A stretch of DNA of 64,000 nt, from positions 496,001 through 560,000 of the forward strand of contig CAVRGG010000004.1 of the NCBI GenBank assembly GCA_963720695.1, given 5' to 3'. Position 1 is the first letter of the stretch. Every line of letters starts with the position of its first letter. Positions 39,366-48,086 of the stretch are shown here, in pieces. The notes beneath the pieces are model-generated. The model saw nothing but the letters and a program-made list of their open reading frames with translations. It did no database searches and was not told the DNA's origin. The translations under genes and the position numbers were made by a program. The DNA is from UBA668 sp963720695 (GTDB taxonomy: Bacteria > Actinomycetota > Acidimicrobiia > Acidimicrobiales > Ilumatobacteraceae).

Positions 39366-40618
39366 TGCTGCAGCTCCTCCGGTCCAACCGCGACCTGCGC
39401 GCCCTGTTCCTCGCCCAGGTCGTGTCGTTCATGGGTGACTGGTTCACGTTCGTCGCCCTCGCCGGGCTGATCAAGGATGCAACGGGCAGCGAGTTCCTCG
39501 TCTCGTTGGCGTACGTGTCGTTCTCGCTGCCCGCCTTCCTCGCCTCACCGATCGCCGGCCCGGTGGTGGACCGCTTCGACCGCCGCCGATTGCTGCTCGT
39601 CGTCTCCGCGCTGCAGGCCGTCGCCGCACTCGGCCTGCTCACCGGTTCGACCGCGCACGTGTGGCCGCTGTTCGTGTTCCAGGGGACGATCAGTGCGCTC
39701 GCCGCGTTCGTCAAGCCCGCCATCGACGCCGGCGTGCCGAACCTCGCCCGCGATCCCGAGGAGTTGCGCAAGGCGAACGCCCTCTTCGGCAGCACCTGGG
39801 GTGTGATGCTCGCAGTCGGCGCCGCGGTCGGTGGGGTGTTCAGCCAAGCGTTCGGGCGTCAGGCCGCCTTCCTCGCCGATGCCATCTCGTTCGCGCTGGC
39901 ACTCGCGCTCTTCTCGATGATCCGTCGCCCGATGCAGGAGCCGGTGCACGCGCACCGACCGGCCATGAACGTCATCGCCGACATGACCGAAGCCGGCCGC
40001 TACGCACGCAAGGACCGGGTGGTGCTCTCACTGCTGGCGAGCAAGGCCACGTTCGCCATCGGCGCCGGCACGGTGAGCCTGCTGCCGATCCTGGCCACCG
40101 AGGTCTTCCGCTGGGGAGATGGCGGCACCGGCATGCTGCTCGGCGCGCGCGGTCTGGGTGCCGGGTTGGGGCCGATCGTGGCCGCTCGATTCGCGCGCGG
40201 CGAACTCTCACGGGTGCTCAAGGTGTGCGGGGTGGCCGGGCTGCTGTTCAGCATCTTCTACCTGGGCGCGGCGTGGTCACCGGTGATCTACGTCGCGGCT
40301 GCGGCCGTCGCGGTCGCACACCTCGGCGGCGGGTCCCAGTGGACCCTCAGCACCTACGGTCTGCAGCTCCGCTCACCCGACGCGATCCGCGGGCGGGTCA
40401 TGGCGGGCGACTACGCCATCGTCACCTTGGTGATGAGCATCAGCAGCTTGCTCGCCGGATTGATGGCCGAGGCCGCAGGCGTCCAATGGACGATCACCGT
40501 GTTCGCCCTCGCCGCGGGAGTCGCCAGCGTCGCCTACATCGCCCTCACTCGCAGCACGGTCGCCCATCTGGTGGAACAGGAAGCCGTCGGCGAGCGGACG
40601 CGGGCGGTCGACGTCTGA
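39365..40618 (+). CDS. MFS transporter (MFS_3/enterobactin-exporter-like)
   Basis: 417 residues with about 12 membrane segments. Motif A is present as AGPVVDRFDRRRLLL after helix 2, and the second half has the MFS_3 pattern GTGMLLGARGLGAGLGPIVAARFARG and SPDAIRGRVMAGDYAIV. The family exports drugs, siderophores or small peptides. It is translationally coupled to the M20 peptidase, so a peptide-like cargo is a reasonable but unproven guess. Confidence 0.9.
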
Positions 40619-40630
40619 CCGGACAACGCC

Positions 40631-41920
40631 TCAGTCGAGAGGCATCGGGATGCCGGGCATGGTCGTCGCCGTTCCCGGCGGCGTGATGCCGTTGACCTGA
40701 GGGAAGCACATGCCCCCTGCCAACGAGAGGTCCTGGCAGATGACCGCCCTGGCGATCCGCCACGTGCCGTCGATGCGGTAGGCGACGCCGAACCGATTCG
40801 TGAAGTCGCTGATGTCGCTGTGGATGTCGTACATGAACCACGCCTCGTCGGGCGACACGAACACGAGGTCGGTCATCGTGTGCACGGCCGTCTTGGCCGT
40901 GTCGGCGAATCCACCGGCGTAGACCTGATCGATGGCGTCCTTCACCCCGGTGGTGTCGTCGAGCACCTGGTCTCCCTTGTCCTCGAACGGGATGTCGCTG
41001 TTCCACAGGAGATCGAACGTGTCGCGGACCTGCTGCTCGGCCGCGGCGGGGTCCTTGGGCTGCTCTCCGGCGGCGGGCAGCTCCGGCGGAGGCGGGTTGC
41101 ACCCCTTCTGCCACGCGAGGTCACCGTCGCGGGGAAGCTCGTTCCACGCCACCACGTGCTCTCCGGCCGCGGTGGTGAGCGTGATGCTGAACTTTCCGCT
41201 CGGCGCGCCCGGGGTCGCCAGCGCCGCCCAGCCGTTGGCGGGCACCGCCGAGTCCGACGAGTTGTCGTCCCAGGTGACCGACACCGCGCTCACGTCGTCG
41301 GCGAGCTGCAGGACGAGCGCACGGAACGGCGTGCCCTCCGCGTAGCCGGAGGAGAACAGCGTCACCGAAAGACCGTCGCGAGGCTCGGTGTAGCGGGATC
41401 CGTTGCTCACCCCGATCGCGTCCTTGTAGGTCATCGTGAGGCGGAATCCGCCGATCGGCGAGCACCATCCCGGGGGCTGCCATCCGCCGGGAACCGAGGG
41501 CTGCGGGCCGGGGAACGGAGCGATCACCACATCCGCCGCCGGCGCGATGGTCGCGAAATCGACACCGCCACCCATGTTCCAGTCGCCGCTGTTGTGGAGC
41601 GTGAGGTGGATCCCGGTGTCGGTGATCCGCTGGTAGAGCTTGTCCAGCTTGGGACCCATGTAGTCGCTGCCATAGTCGGGAAAGCCGTCGGGCGCAGGCC
41701 CGTTGACGGCGACCCCGTTGGGTACATCGACCTCGGTGACCGGCACGTCCAGGGTCGTGGTGCTCGCCTGCCCGGCCGCCGTCGGTGACGAGCTCGACCG
41801 CCCGACGAACCACGTGATCGTGCCGGCGATCGCCACCAGGAGACCGCCGACCACGAACCACTTGCCGCGCCGCGACGGTGCGTCGTCGAGTTCCTCAGGG
41901 TCCACCCGGTCGATCTGCAT
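40631..41920 (-). CDS. Membrane-anchored protein of unknown function
   Basis: 429 residues. A short acidic cytoplasmic N-terminus (QIDRVDPEELDDAPSRRGKW) is followed by one membrane helix (about 23-42) and a Ser/Thr-rich linker. The extracellular part contains a Gly/Trp/Pro-rich beta domain (PPGWCSPIGGFRLTMTYKD) with few cysteines. The last ~120 residues (VRDTFDLLWNSDIPFEDKGDQ then TMTDLVFVSPDEAWFMYDI) look like an NTF2-like ligand-binding domain. I do not recognise the family. ATG 41920 is chosen for the GGAGG 9 bases upstream. It lies 57 bases after lipA on the same strand. Confidence 0.75.
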   Translation of the reverse strand: MQIDRVDPEELDDAPSRRGKWFVVGGLLVAIAGTITWFVGRSSSSPTAAGQASTTTLDVPVTEVDVPNGVAVNGPAPDGFPDYGSDYMGPKLDKLYQRITDTGIHLTLHNSGDWNMGGGVDFATIAPAADVVIAPFPGPQPSVPGGWQPPGWCSPIGGFRLTMTYKDAIGVSNGSRYTEPRDGLSVTLFSSGYAEGTPFRALVLQLADDVSAVSVTWDDNSSDSAVPANGWAALATPGAPSGKFSITLTTAAGEHVVAWNELPRDGDLAWQKGCNPPPPELPAAGEQPKDPAAAEQQVRDTFDLLWNSDIPFEDKGDQVLDDTTGVKDAIDQVYAGGFADTAKTAVHTMTDLVFVSPDEAWFMYDIHSDISDFTNRFGVAYRIDGTWRIARAVICQDLSLAGGMCFPQVNGITPPGTATTMPGIPMPLD

Positions 41921-41977
41921 GATGTCGCGCCTCCCTGCCCCACTGTCGCGCACCGCTGACCTCCGATGCGACGCGGG

Positions 41978-42910
41978 TTAGACGAACGACACCGTCGAGT
42001 CGGTTCCCACGTGCACGGCATCGGCGGCGCGTTTCGCGTGGTAGCTGCTGCGCGTGAGCGGGCTCGCCTCCACGTGTCCGATGCCGAGGCGTTCGCCGAG
42101 CGCCTTCCAACGGTCGAACTCGTCGGGCTCGACCCACCGGGCGACAGGAAGGTGATGCGAGGTGGGGCGCAGGTACTGGCCGATGGTGACGACATCGACA
42201 CCGACGGCGGCGAGATCCGCAAGCAGACCGTCGACCTCGGCCACGGACTCGCCGAGACCCACCATCAGCCCGGACTTCACCCGCAGCCCCGCCGCCTTCG
42301 CGCGGGCGAGGACCGCCAGGCTGCGTGCGTACCCAGCGGAGGGGCGCACCGCCCGCTGCAGGCGGGCGACCGTCTCGACGTTGTGGTTGACGACGTCGGG
42401 ACGAACCTCCAACAGCAGATCCAGCGACGTGTCGTCGCCCTTCGCGTCGCTCACGAGCGTCTCGACCATGGTGCCCGGCCGCGCTGCGCGGATCGCGCGG
42501 ACACAGGCCGCCACGTGGGCCATGCCACCGTCGATGAGATCATCTCGGGCCACCATCGTCAGGACGGCGTGCTGCAGATCCATCTCCGCGATGGCCCGAG
42601 CCACGCGGGTGGGCTCGTCGGCCGCCGGGGCGAGTGGCTTGTTCGTGTCCACCAGGCAGAACCCGCAGGCTCTCGTACAACGCTCGCCGAGCACCATGAA
42701 CGTGGCCGTTCGGTCGGCCCAGCATTCACTGAGGTTGGGGCACCCGGCCTCCTCGCACACGGTGACGAGGCCGTGGTCGCGCACGGTCTTCTTCAGCGAC
42801 AGCACGTCGGTGCCGAGGTGCACCTTCGGGCGCAGCCACTCCGGCTTGCGGGTGGCGATCGTGAGCCCTTCGGAGACGCCGGCCTGCTGGAGCCGCGCTG
42901 CGGCGCGCAC
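41978..42910 (-). CDS. lipA: Lipoyl synthase (LipA)
   Basis: 310 residues from the GTG at 42910 (GTG 42937 is an alternative). It inserts two sulfurs into octanoyl groups on lipoyl domains. Both iron-sulfur sites are readable: the auxiliary cluster Cys52, Cys57, Cys63 in CEEAGCPNLSEC, and the radical-SAM CTRACGFC (Cys78, 82, 85). The C-terminal RSSY motif that ligates the auxiliary cluster is present (LTRSSYHA). The frame remains open upstream into the end of lipB, with no stop between, and the lipB frame joins it by a one-base shift near 43028. A LipB-LipA fusion is therefore possible. Confidence 0.93.
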   Translation of the reverse strand: MRAAARLQQAGVSEGLTIATRKPEWLRPKVHLGTDVLSLKKTVRDHGLVTVCEEAGCPNLSECWADRTATFMVLGERCTRACGFCLVDTNKPLAPAADEPTRVARAIAEMDLQHAVLTMVARDDLIDGGMAHVAACVRAIRAARPGTMVETLVSDAKGDDTSLDLLLEVRPDVVNHNVETVARLQRAVRPSAGYARSLAVLARAKAAGLRVKSGLMVGLGESVAEVDGLLADLAAVGVDVVTIGQYLRPTSHHLPVARWVEPDEFDRWKALGERLGIGHVEASPLTRSSYHAKRAADAVHVGTDSTVSFV

Positions 42911-43027
42911 CAGACCGTGGTCGCCGGAGGTGCGCACCGGCGCCCCCGGACCCTCGCCCCGCGAGAACGGCGCGAGGTCGTCGGGGCGGTGTCGCCACGC
43001 GACGTCCTGGCGTTCGACCGGTGCCGT

Positions 43028-43664
43028 CGCCCCACATCTCGGCGGCACGACGCGCGACGATGTCGACGACGGTCGCGAGATCGCAGTCGACGCCCTCCTC
43101 GGCGAGGGAGGTGACCGGCTTGTCGGCGATGCCGCACGGCACGATGTAGTCGCGCATGTAGCGCATGTCGGTGCGCACGTTGAGGGCGAAGCCGTGCATC
43201 GTGCGACCGTGGGCGAGCCGGACGCCGATCGCGCAGATCTTGCGCGGCGAGGGACCACTGACCCCGACCCACACACCGGGATACTCGTCGAGGCAGCCGA
43301 CGTCGTCGACACCCAACTCCTGCAGCGTGCCGACGACGAGCCGCTGGATCGCGCAGACGTGATCGCTCGCACCGAGGGAGTTGGGCACGTTGACGATGGG
43401 ATAGCCCACCAGCTGACCGGGCCCGTGATAGGTGACGTCGCCACCGCGCTTGACCGCGACGAGTTCGGCATCGACCGAGGCCGGCTCGACCAGCACGTTC
43501 ACGCTGAGGTCAGCACGCGGGCCGTGGGTGAACACGTGGGGATGTTCGAGCAGCAGCAGGCGGTCGTCGGTGCCGTGCTCGAACATCGACTGCTGCAGCG
43601 CGAGCGCCTCGCGGTACGGGACCCGTCCCAGCCAACGCACATGGAGCGGCCCGGCAGGGGTCAT
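43028..43664 (-). CDS. lipB: Octanoyltransferase (LipB), frame broken near its end
   Basis: About 212 residues are in frame. It moves octanoyl from acyl carrier protein to lipoyl domains. LLLLEHPHVFTHG, RGGDVTYHGPGQLVGYPI, the catalytic Lys in RKICAIGVRL, and the catalytic Cys in YIVPCGIADKPVTSL are all present, followed by MHGFALNV. After WGDG (about 43028) this frame continues without a stop as a non-homologous run into lipA, while a plausible LipB tail (VERQDVAWRHRPDDL) continues in the lipA frame. One extra base near 43028 explains this. The start is 5 bases after the E2 stop. Confidence 0.9.
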
Positions 43665-43669
43665 GGGAT

Positions 43670-45117
43670 CTAGAGCTCCTGCGACCAGTCGCGAGTCTCC
43701 AGCAGCTGCTTCACCTTGACCAGGAAACCCGCCGCGTACGCGCCGTCGAAGGCGCGGTGGTCCCAGCTCATGGCCAGGTTGCCGACCGGATGGATGGCGA
43801 TGGCCTCGCCACCGTCGGGCAGACGCGGCCACGACCGGCTTGCGCACGATCGCATCGGTGGAGAGGATCGCGACCTGCGGCTGATTGATGATCGGCATCG
43901 TGAGCACGCTGCCGGCCGAGCCGTTGTTGCTGATCGTGAACGTGCCGCCGGAGATCTCGTCGGGGCTCAACTTGCGGGTGCGGGCCCGGTTGGCGAGGTC
44001 GTTGATCTCCTGGGCGATGGCGCGCAGGCGCTTGGTCTCCGCGGACCGCACGACCGGAACGAGGAGTCCTTGGAACTCGAGGTCGACGGCGATGCCGATG
44101 TCGACGAAGTGGTGCACCACCAGTTCGTCCTCACCGACGCTCGCGTTGAGGTGGGGGAACTCGGCCAGCGCGTCGACGACCGCTCGGGTGATGAACGGCA
44201 GGTAGGTGAGGCTGAAACCCTCGCCGGCCTTGAACTCGGCCTTGACCGTGTTGCGGGTCGCGTCGACGTTGGCGTAGTCGACTTCGACCACGCTGAACGC
44301 GTGTGGGCTGACGCCCTTGCTCATCACCATGTGGCTGCCGGTGAGCTTGCGGATCTTGCTGAGGCCCACCGACGAATCCCGCTCTCCGGAGTGGACCGCG
44401 GGGACCGGTGCCGGCGCGGTGGCGACCGGAGCGGCAGGAGCCGCGGTCGGAGCAGCCGGGGCCGGCGCCGGCGCGGGCGCTGGGCGCGCTGGGCGCGGCC
44501 GGGGTCGGAGAGAGGCTCAACGTGTCGATGTGGTCGAGCACGTCGTCGCGGGTGATCCGGCCACCAGGGCCCGTGCCGACGAGGTCGTCGGGTGAGATGC
44601 CGTGTTCGGCGACGAGGCGACGCACCACCGGCGACAGCAACCGGTTGTCGCCCGACAGGCTCTCCGGCGACACTGCGGCGCTGGCCGGCTGCGGGGTGGG
44701 GGCTGGGGCGGCGGCAGGGGCCGGCGAGGGAGCCGCAGCCGCGACCGGGGCGGGCGCCGGGGCGGGCGCGGGCGCGGCCTCGACGACCGGCTCGGGGGCC
44801 GGTGCCGGCGCGACGGGCTCGGGGGCGGGCGCTGCAGCGGCGGGCTCGGGCTCGGGTGCCGGGGCCGGCGCGGGAGCACCCGCGGCATCACCGACCACTG
44901 CGAGCACGGCGCCGACGGGAACCGTGTCGCCCTCGGCGGCGCGGATCTCGAGCACGACACCCGACACCGGCGACGGCACCTCGGTGTCGACCTTGTCGGT
45001 GCTGACCTCGAAGAGCGCCTCGTCGGCAGCAATGGTGTCGCCGACCTTCTTGAACCATCGGGTGATGGTGCCCTCCGTGACGGTCTCGCCCAGTTGCGGC
45101 AGCGTGACATCGGCCAT
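43670..45117 (-). CDS. 2-oxoacid dehydrogenase E2 (dihydrolipoamide acyltransferase), two frame breaks
   Basis: E2 core of a 2-oxoacid dehydrogenase complex, probably succinyl- or acetyl-transferring (SucB/AceF; I cannot decide which). One lipoyl domain with lipoyl Lys42 (STDKVDTEV), a long Ala/Pro linker, a peripheral-subunit-binding domain (LLSPVVRRLVAEHGISPDDLVG) and the catalytic domain ending in SWDHRAFDGAYAAGFL with the DHRxxDG motif. The frame shifts near 44480 (in the Ala/Pro linker) and near 43830 (between RKPVVA and RLPDGGEA). Each is repaired by removing one base. Sequencing error is likelier than true decay, since both sides are fully conserved. Confidence 0.88.
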
Positions 45118-45167
45118 GCGGGTGATCTCCTTCTGACTTCGGTTCGGTAGGACGTTCGGTTCGGGGT

Positions 45168-46580
45168 TCAGGCGTTCAGGCTGCGGCCGGTGAGCGACAG
45201 CATCGATTCGCCGAACAGTTCGGTGAGGCTCGGGTGGGGCTGGATGAACTCGGCGACCTCGGCCACGCTCGCTTCCCAGTTGACCGCAAGGTAGCCGCCG
45301 CTGAGCTGCTCGGTGACCCAAGGGCCCACCATGTGCACCCCCAGCACCTGGCCGGCGGAGCCATCGGCGTTCTTCTTGGCGATGATCTTGACCAGACCGT
45401 CGAGCTCACCGAGGATCTGCGCGCGGCTGTTGGAGCGGAACTGGTGCTTGGCGACGACGACGTCGTACCCCGCCTCGCGAGCCGCTTCCTCACCGGGGCC
45501 GGCGAAGGCGACCTCGGGATGGCAGTAGATCGCCCACGGCACCCGGTCGTAGCGAATCGGCATCGGCTGCTCACCGAGCAGGTGCTTGGTGACCAGGATC
45601 GCCTCGGCGTAGCCGACGTGGGCCAACGCTGGCGTGTTGATCAGGTCGCCGATGGCGTAGACGCCGGGCTCACCCGTCTGGCAGTACTCGTCGACCGTGA
45701 CGAACCCGCGCTGGTCGATGGTGACGGCGGTGCCCTCGAGGCCCAGCTGATCGGCGAAGGGACGCCGACCGATGCTGACGACGACGGCATCGACCTCGAG
45801 GTTCTCGACGTCACCGTCGGCGGCACCGAAGTGCACGGTGGTGCCACCGGATCCGTTCGGTGTGTGACCCAGGACCTTCACGCCGGTGCGGATGTCGATG
45901 TTCTTCTTCTTGAAGCTCCGCACCACCACGTTGGCCACGTCGACATCGAGGCCGGGGAGGATCTTGGGGAGTCCTTCGAGGATGGAGACCTGCGATCCCA
46001 GATCGGCGAACGTGCTGGCGAACTCGCATCCGATCGCACCGCCACCGATGACGGCCACACGTGCCGGAAGGCGATCGAGCATGAGCACCTCGTCGCTGGT
46101 CATCACCGGGCCCGAGGGCTCGAAGCCGGGAATCGTCCGCGGCACGGAGCCGGCGGCGAGCACCACGTTCGTCCCCTGCAACGTCGACGTCGTGCCGTCG
46201 GGGTGGCTCACGGTGACGACCCGGTTCGGGCCGAGCGTGCCCGTCCCGTCGAGGACCGTGATCTTCTTCGACTTCATGAACCCGGCGAGACCCTTGACGA
46301 TCCCGTCGACGAGCTTCTGCTTGCGGGCCTGGGCGGCACCGAAGTTGACGACCGGCGCGCTGGACTCGATACCGAACTCCGCGGCGTGGGCCACGTGGCG
46401 ATGCACAGCGGCGGTCTCCAGGAACGCCTTGGCCGGGATGCACCCCCGGTTGAGGCAGGTTCCGCCGAGCGTCTCCTTTTCCACCACCGCGACCTTGAGG
46501 CCGGCCGACGTGGCGTACAGCGCCGCTCCGTAGCCTCCCGGGCCGCCACCGATCACGACGAGATCGAACTGCTCTTCCAT
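45168..46580 (-). CDS. lpdA: Dihydrolipoamide dehydrogenase (E3)
   Basis: 470 residues. It reoxidises dihydrolipoamide in 2-oxoacid dehydrogenase complexes. FAD-binding LVVIGGGPGGYGAALYA, redox-active disulfide GGTCLNRGCIPAK, NAD-binding VAVIGGGAIGCEFASTFADLG, FAD motif GVYAIGDL and the C-terminal His-Glu dyad in QPHPSLTELFGE are all present. ATG 46580 is preceded by GGAG at 9 bases; GTG 46595 lacks a ribosome binding site. It is followed 50 bases later by the E2 gene and then lipB-lipA, so the enzyme components and their cofactor synthesis are encoded together. Confidence 0.95.
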   Translation of the reverse strand: MEEQFDLVVIGGGPGGYGAALYATSAGLKVAVVEKETLGGTCLNRGCIPAKAFLETAAVHRHVAHAAEFGIESSAPVVNFGAAQARKQKLVDGIVKGLAGFMKSKKITVLDGTGTLGPNRVVTVSHPDGTTSTLQGTNVVLAAGSVPRTIPGFEPSGPVMTSDEVLMLDRLPARVAVIGGGAIGCEFASTFADLGSQVSILEGLPKILPGLDVDVANVVVRSFKKKNIDIRTGVKVLGHTPNGSGGTTVHFGAADGDVENLEVDAVVVSIGRRPFADQLGLEGTAVTIDQRGFVTVDEYCQTGEPGVYAIGDLINTPALAHVGYAEAILVTKHLLGEQPMPIRYDRVPWAIYCHPEVAFAGPGEEAAREAGYDVVVAKHQFRSNSRAQILGELDGLVKIIAKKNADGSAGQVLGVHMVGPWVTEQLSGGYLAVNWEASVAEVAEFIQPHPSLTELFGESMLSLTGRSLNA

Positions 46581-46670
46581 CGATGCGTGCTCCACTTCCG
46601 TTTGCGGTGCCGATGATCTGAGAGGTCAACGGTACCGGCTCACGGAGCGCCCCGCAGCAGGTGGTGGCGA

Positions 46671-47096
46671 TTACACCAGTTTCCAGCGGGCCTTCTGCTC
46701 GGCGCGCTGGAACAGCAACTGGCGGCTCTTCCCGGTGACGTCCGACGTGTCGAAGGTGAGCGTGCACGTGACGGGGGCCACGGTGAATCCGGTGCATGCA
46801 TCGCTGCCCGACGGTGCGTCGACGGCCGCCAGCGGCGCACTGGGGGTGACGAGTGTGAGCCCGTCGACGCCGCGGGGATCGTCGACTCCGGCCAGCGTGA
46901 CGGTGACCACCGCCGCGCCGTCGGCCTCCTCGAACGACAGCACCCGCACGGTCGCGTCGCCCGCGGTGCCCGTGTCACCGAGGGCCAACGGCGGGTCGGT
47001 GTGCTGGTTGGAGAGTCGCAACAACTGGACGCCGCCCGCCAACAGAATGGCGAGGCCGCAGCCCACGGCCAGGAGGAGCAGCGTGCGGGTCTTCAT
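46671..47096 (-). CDS. Small membrane-anchored protein, unknown function
   Basis: 141 residues. One N-terminal membrane segment (LLLLAVGCGLAILLAGGVQLL) is followed by a roughly 110-residue extracellular beta-rich domain with two cysteines (DACTGFTVAPVTCTLTF) that could form a disulfide, and a basic C-terminus. I do not recognise the family. It is divergent from the thioredoxin-like gene, 35 bases away. Confidence 0.7.
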   Translation of the reverse strand: MKTRTLLLLAVGCGLAILLAGGVQLLRLSNQHTDPPLALGDTGTAGDATVRVLSFEEADGAAVVTVTLAGVDDPRGVDGLTLVTPSAPLAAVDAPSGSDACTGFTVAPVTCTLTFDTSDVTGKSRQLLFQRAEQKARWKLV

Positions 47097-47105
47097 GGCG
47101 GTGAC

Positions 47106-47111
47106 AGGCTA
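47106..47111 (-). promoter_or_regulatory. -10 hexamer of the small membrane protein gene
   Basis: TAGCCT on the minus strand is 9 bases before the ATG at 47096. Together with the opposite hexamer at 47119 it forms a divergent pair. Confidence 0.33.
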
Positions 47112-47118
47112 GAGCCGA

Positions 47119-47124
47119 TAGCGT
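47119..47124 (+). promoter_or_regulatory. Leaderless -10 hexamer of thioredoxin-like gene
   Basis: TAGCGT lies 7 bases before the ATG at 47132. It supports ATG 47132 over GTG 47123. Confidence 0.4.
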
Positions 47125-47131
47125 GGTTCGC

Positions 47132-47710
47132 ATGCGCCGTTCCATGGCCCTCGCGGGCTTCGTGGCCGTCCTGCTCACCTCGTGCGGCAGCAGCGGCGCC
47201 CTCACCTCGGGCGCGACGGACTCACCGACGACCGCACCGTCGACGGTCGGCTCGTCCCCGGTCACCTCGCCGTCGGGCAGCGCGCCCTCGGGCGGGGCCA
47301 CGGAGGCACCGGAGCCGCTGCGGTTCAGCGCAGCTGCGGTCGGTGGCGGACAGATCGACTTCACCTCGTTCGCGGGCACCACGGTCGCCCTGTGGTTCTG
47401 GGCACCCACTTGAAGCACCTGCAACCACGAAGCCCCCTCGGTCGAGGCGGCAAGCTCCCGCTGGCATGGCAAGGTCCAGTTCGTCGGTGTCGCCTGGTAC
47501 GGCGACGACGACGCGTTCCAGGAGTTCGTCGACCGCCACGGGCTGACCTTTCCACAGGTCAGCGACGACCCCGGTGACGTCTACTCCCGCTTCGGGGTGC
47601 CCTCCCAACCGGCGCTCGTGGTGATCTCACCGTCGGGCGAGGTGCAGCAGCTCTTCGGCGCGGTCGACGAAGCCGTACTCGACGACGTCCTCACCAGGGC
47701 CACCGCATAG
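47132..47710 (+). CDS. Thioredoxin-like (TlpA/ResA) lipoprotein, probable selenoprotein with UxxC
   Basis: 192 residues if the in-frame TGA at 47411-47413 is read as selenocysteine. Residues 1-18 are a lipoprotein signal (VLLTSC, Cys18), then a Ser/Thr/Pro linker. The thioredoxin fold starts at FTSFAGTTVALWFWAPT, and the next codons are TGA, Ser, Thr, Cys. The first redox cysteine of the CxxC motif is therefore exactly the TGA (U94, Cys97). After it the frame continues to TAG at 47710 with NHEAPSV, VGVAWYGDDDAFQEF, FPQVSDDPGDVYSRFGVPSQPALVVIS, all conserved in TlpA/ResA proteins. A hairpin follows the TGA. Alternatives: a TGC-to-TGA sequencing error or a pseudogene. Confidence 0.75.
47411..47451 (+). 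promoter_or_regulatory. UGA codon plus SECIS-like hairpin
   Basis: The TGA (47411-47413) is followed after 18 bases by a stem-loop: GCCCCCTC (47432-47439), loop GGTC, GAGGCGGC (47444-47451). That is eight positions with one C-C mismatch. The apical loop starts with GG and lies 26 bases from the TGA. These features meet the published bacterial SECIS rules (G in the first two loop bases, loop about 16-37 bases from UGA). In GC-rich DNA such a stem can also arise by chance. Confidence 0.55.
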
Positions 47711-47713
47711 CAT
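47708..47713 (+). promoter_or_regulatory. -10 hexamer of OB-fold gene, overlapping upstream stop
   Basis: TAGCAT begins with the TAG stop of the thioredoxin-like gene and ends 7 bases before the ATG at 47721. The same stop-as-promoter arrangement occurs at 35653. Confidence 0.35.
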
Positions 47714-47720
47714 CTCGGGC

Positions 47721-48077
47721 ATGGGACTCCGTGACCTCGCCAAGCGACTGAAGACCTCTGTCGCCGAGCTCGACGACGAGCGGCTGCAGGACCGATTCTC
47801 GGGCCTCCAGCTCACTCAGTTGGGCGATCTGGCGCCGCGGATCCCTGCCCGCATCGGCGGCGAGATCACCCGCACCCGCATCGCGCCGCGATCCGGTGTG
47901 GCGGCGTTCGAGATCACCATCGCCGACGGCTCGGGCACCGCGGTTGCGGTCTTCACCGGCCGCCGCTACGTGGCGGGTCTCGAGCACAACCGGGCCGTGT
48001 TGCTCGAAGGGGTCGCCCGGGCCGAGCGCGGCCGGCTGGTGATGCTCAACCCGGCGTACACCCTCCTGCCGCGCTGA
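47721..48077 (+). CDS. Small OB-fold protein (Rv2694c-like)
   Basis: 118 residues. A short N-terminal helix (LRDLAKRLKTSVAELDDERLQ) precedes an OB-fold-like barrel (ARIGGEITRTRIAPRSGVAAFEITIADGSGTAVAVFTGRRYV). It corresponds in type and position to the small OB-fold protein next to the ceoB/ceoC Trk genes of mycobacteria. Nucleic-acid binding is suggested by the fold, but no function is known to me. It converges on the trkA gene with a 9-base gap. Confidence 0.8.
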   Translation: MGLRDLAKRLKTSVAELDDERLQDRFSGLQLTQLGDLAPRIPARIGGEITRTRIAPRSGVAAFEITIADGSGTAVAVFTGRRYVAGLEHNRAVLLEGVARAERGRLVMLNPAYTLLPR

Positions 48078-48086
48078 CCCCCAGCG

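Noticed and set aside
47132..47413. Thioredoxin-like gene as a simple truncated pseudogene ending at TGA
   Set aside because: The 95 codons after the TGA keep the conserved fold and the TGA sits exactly at a catalytic Cys position, which decay would not favour.
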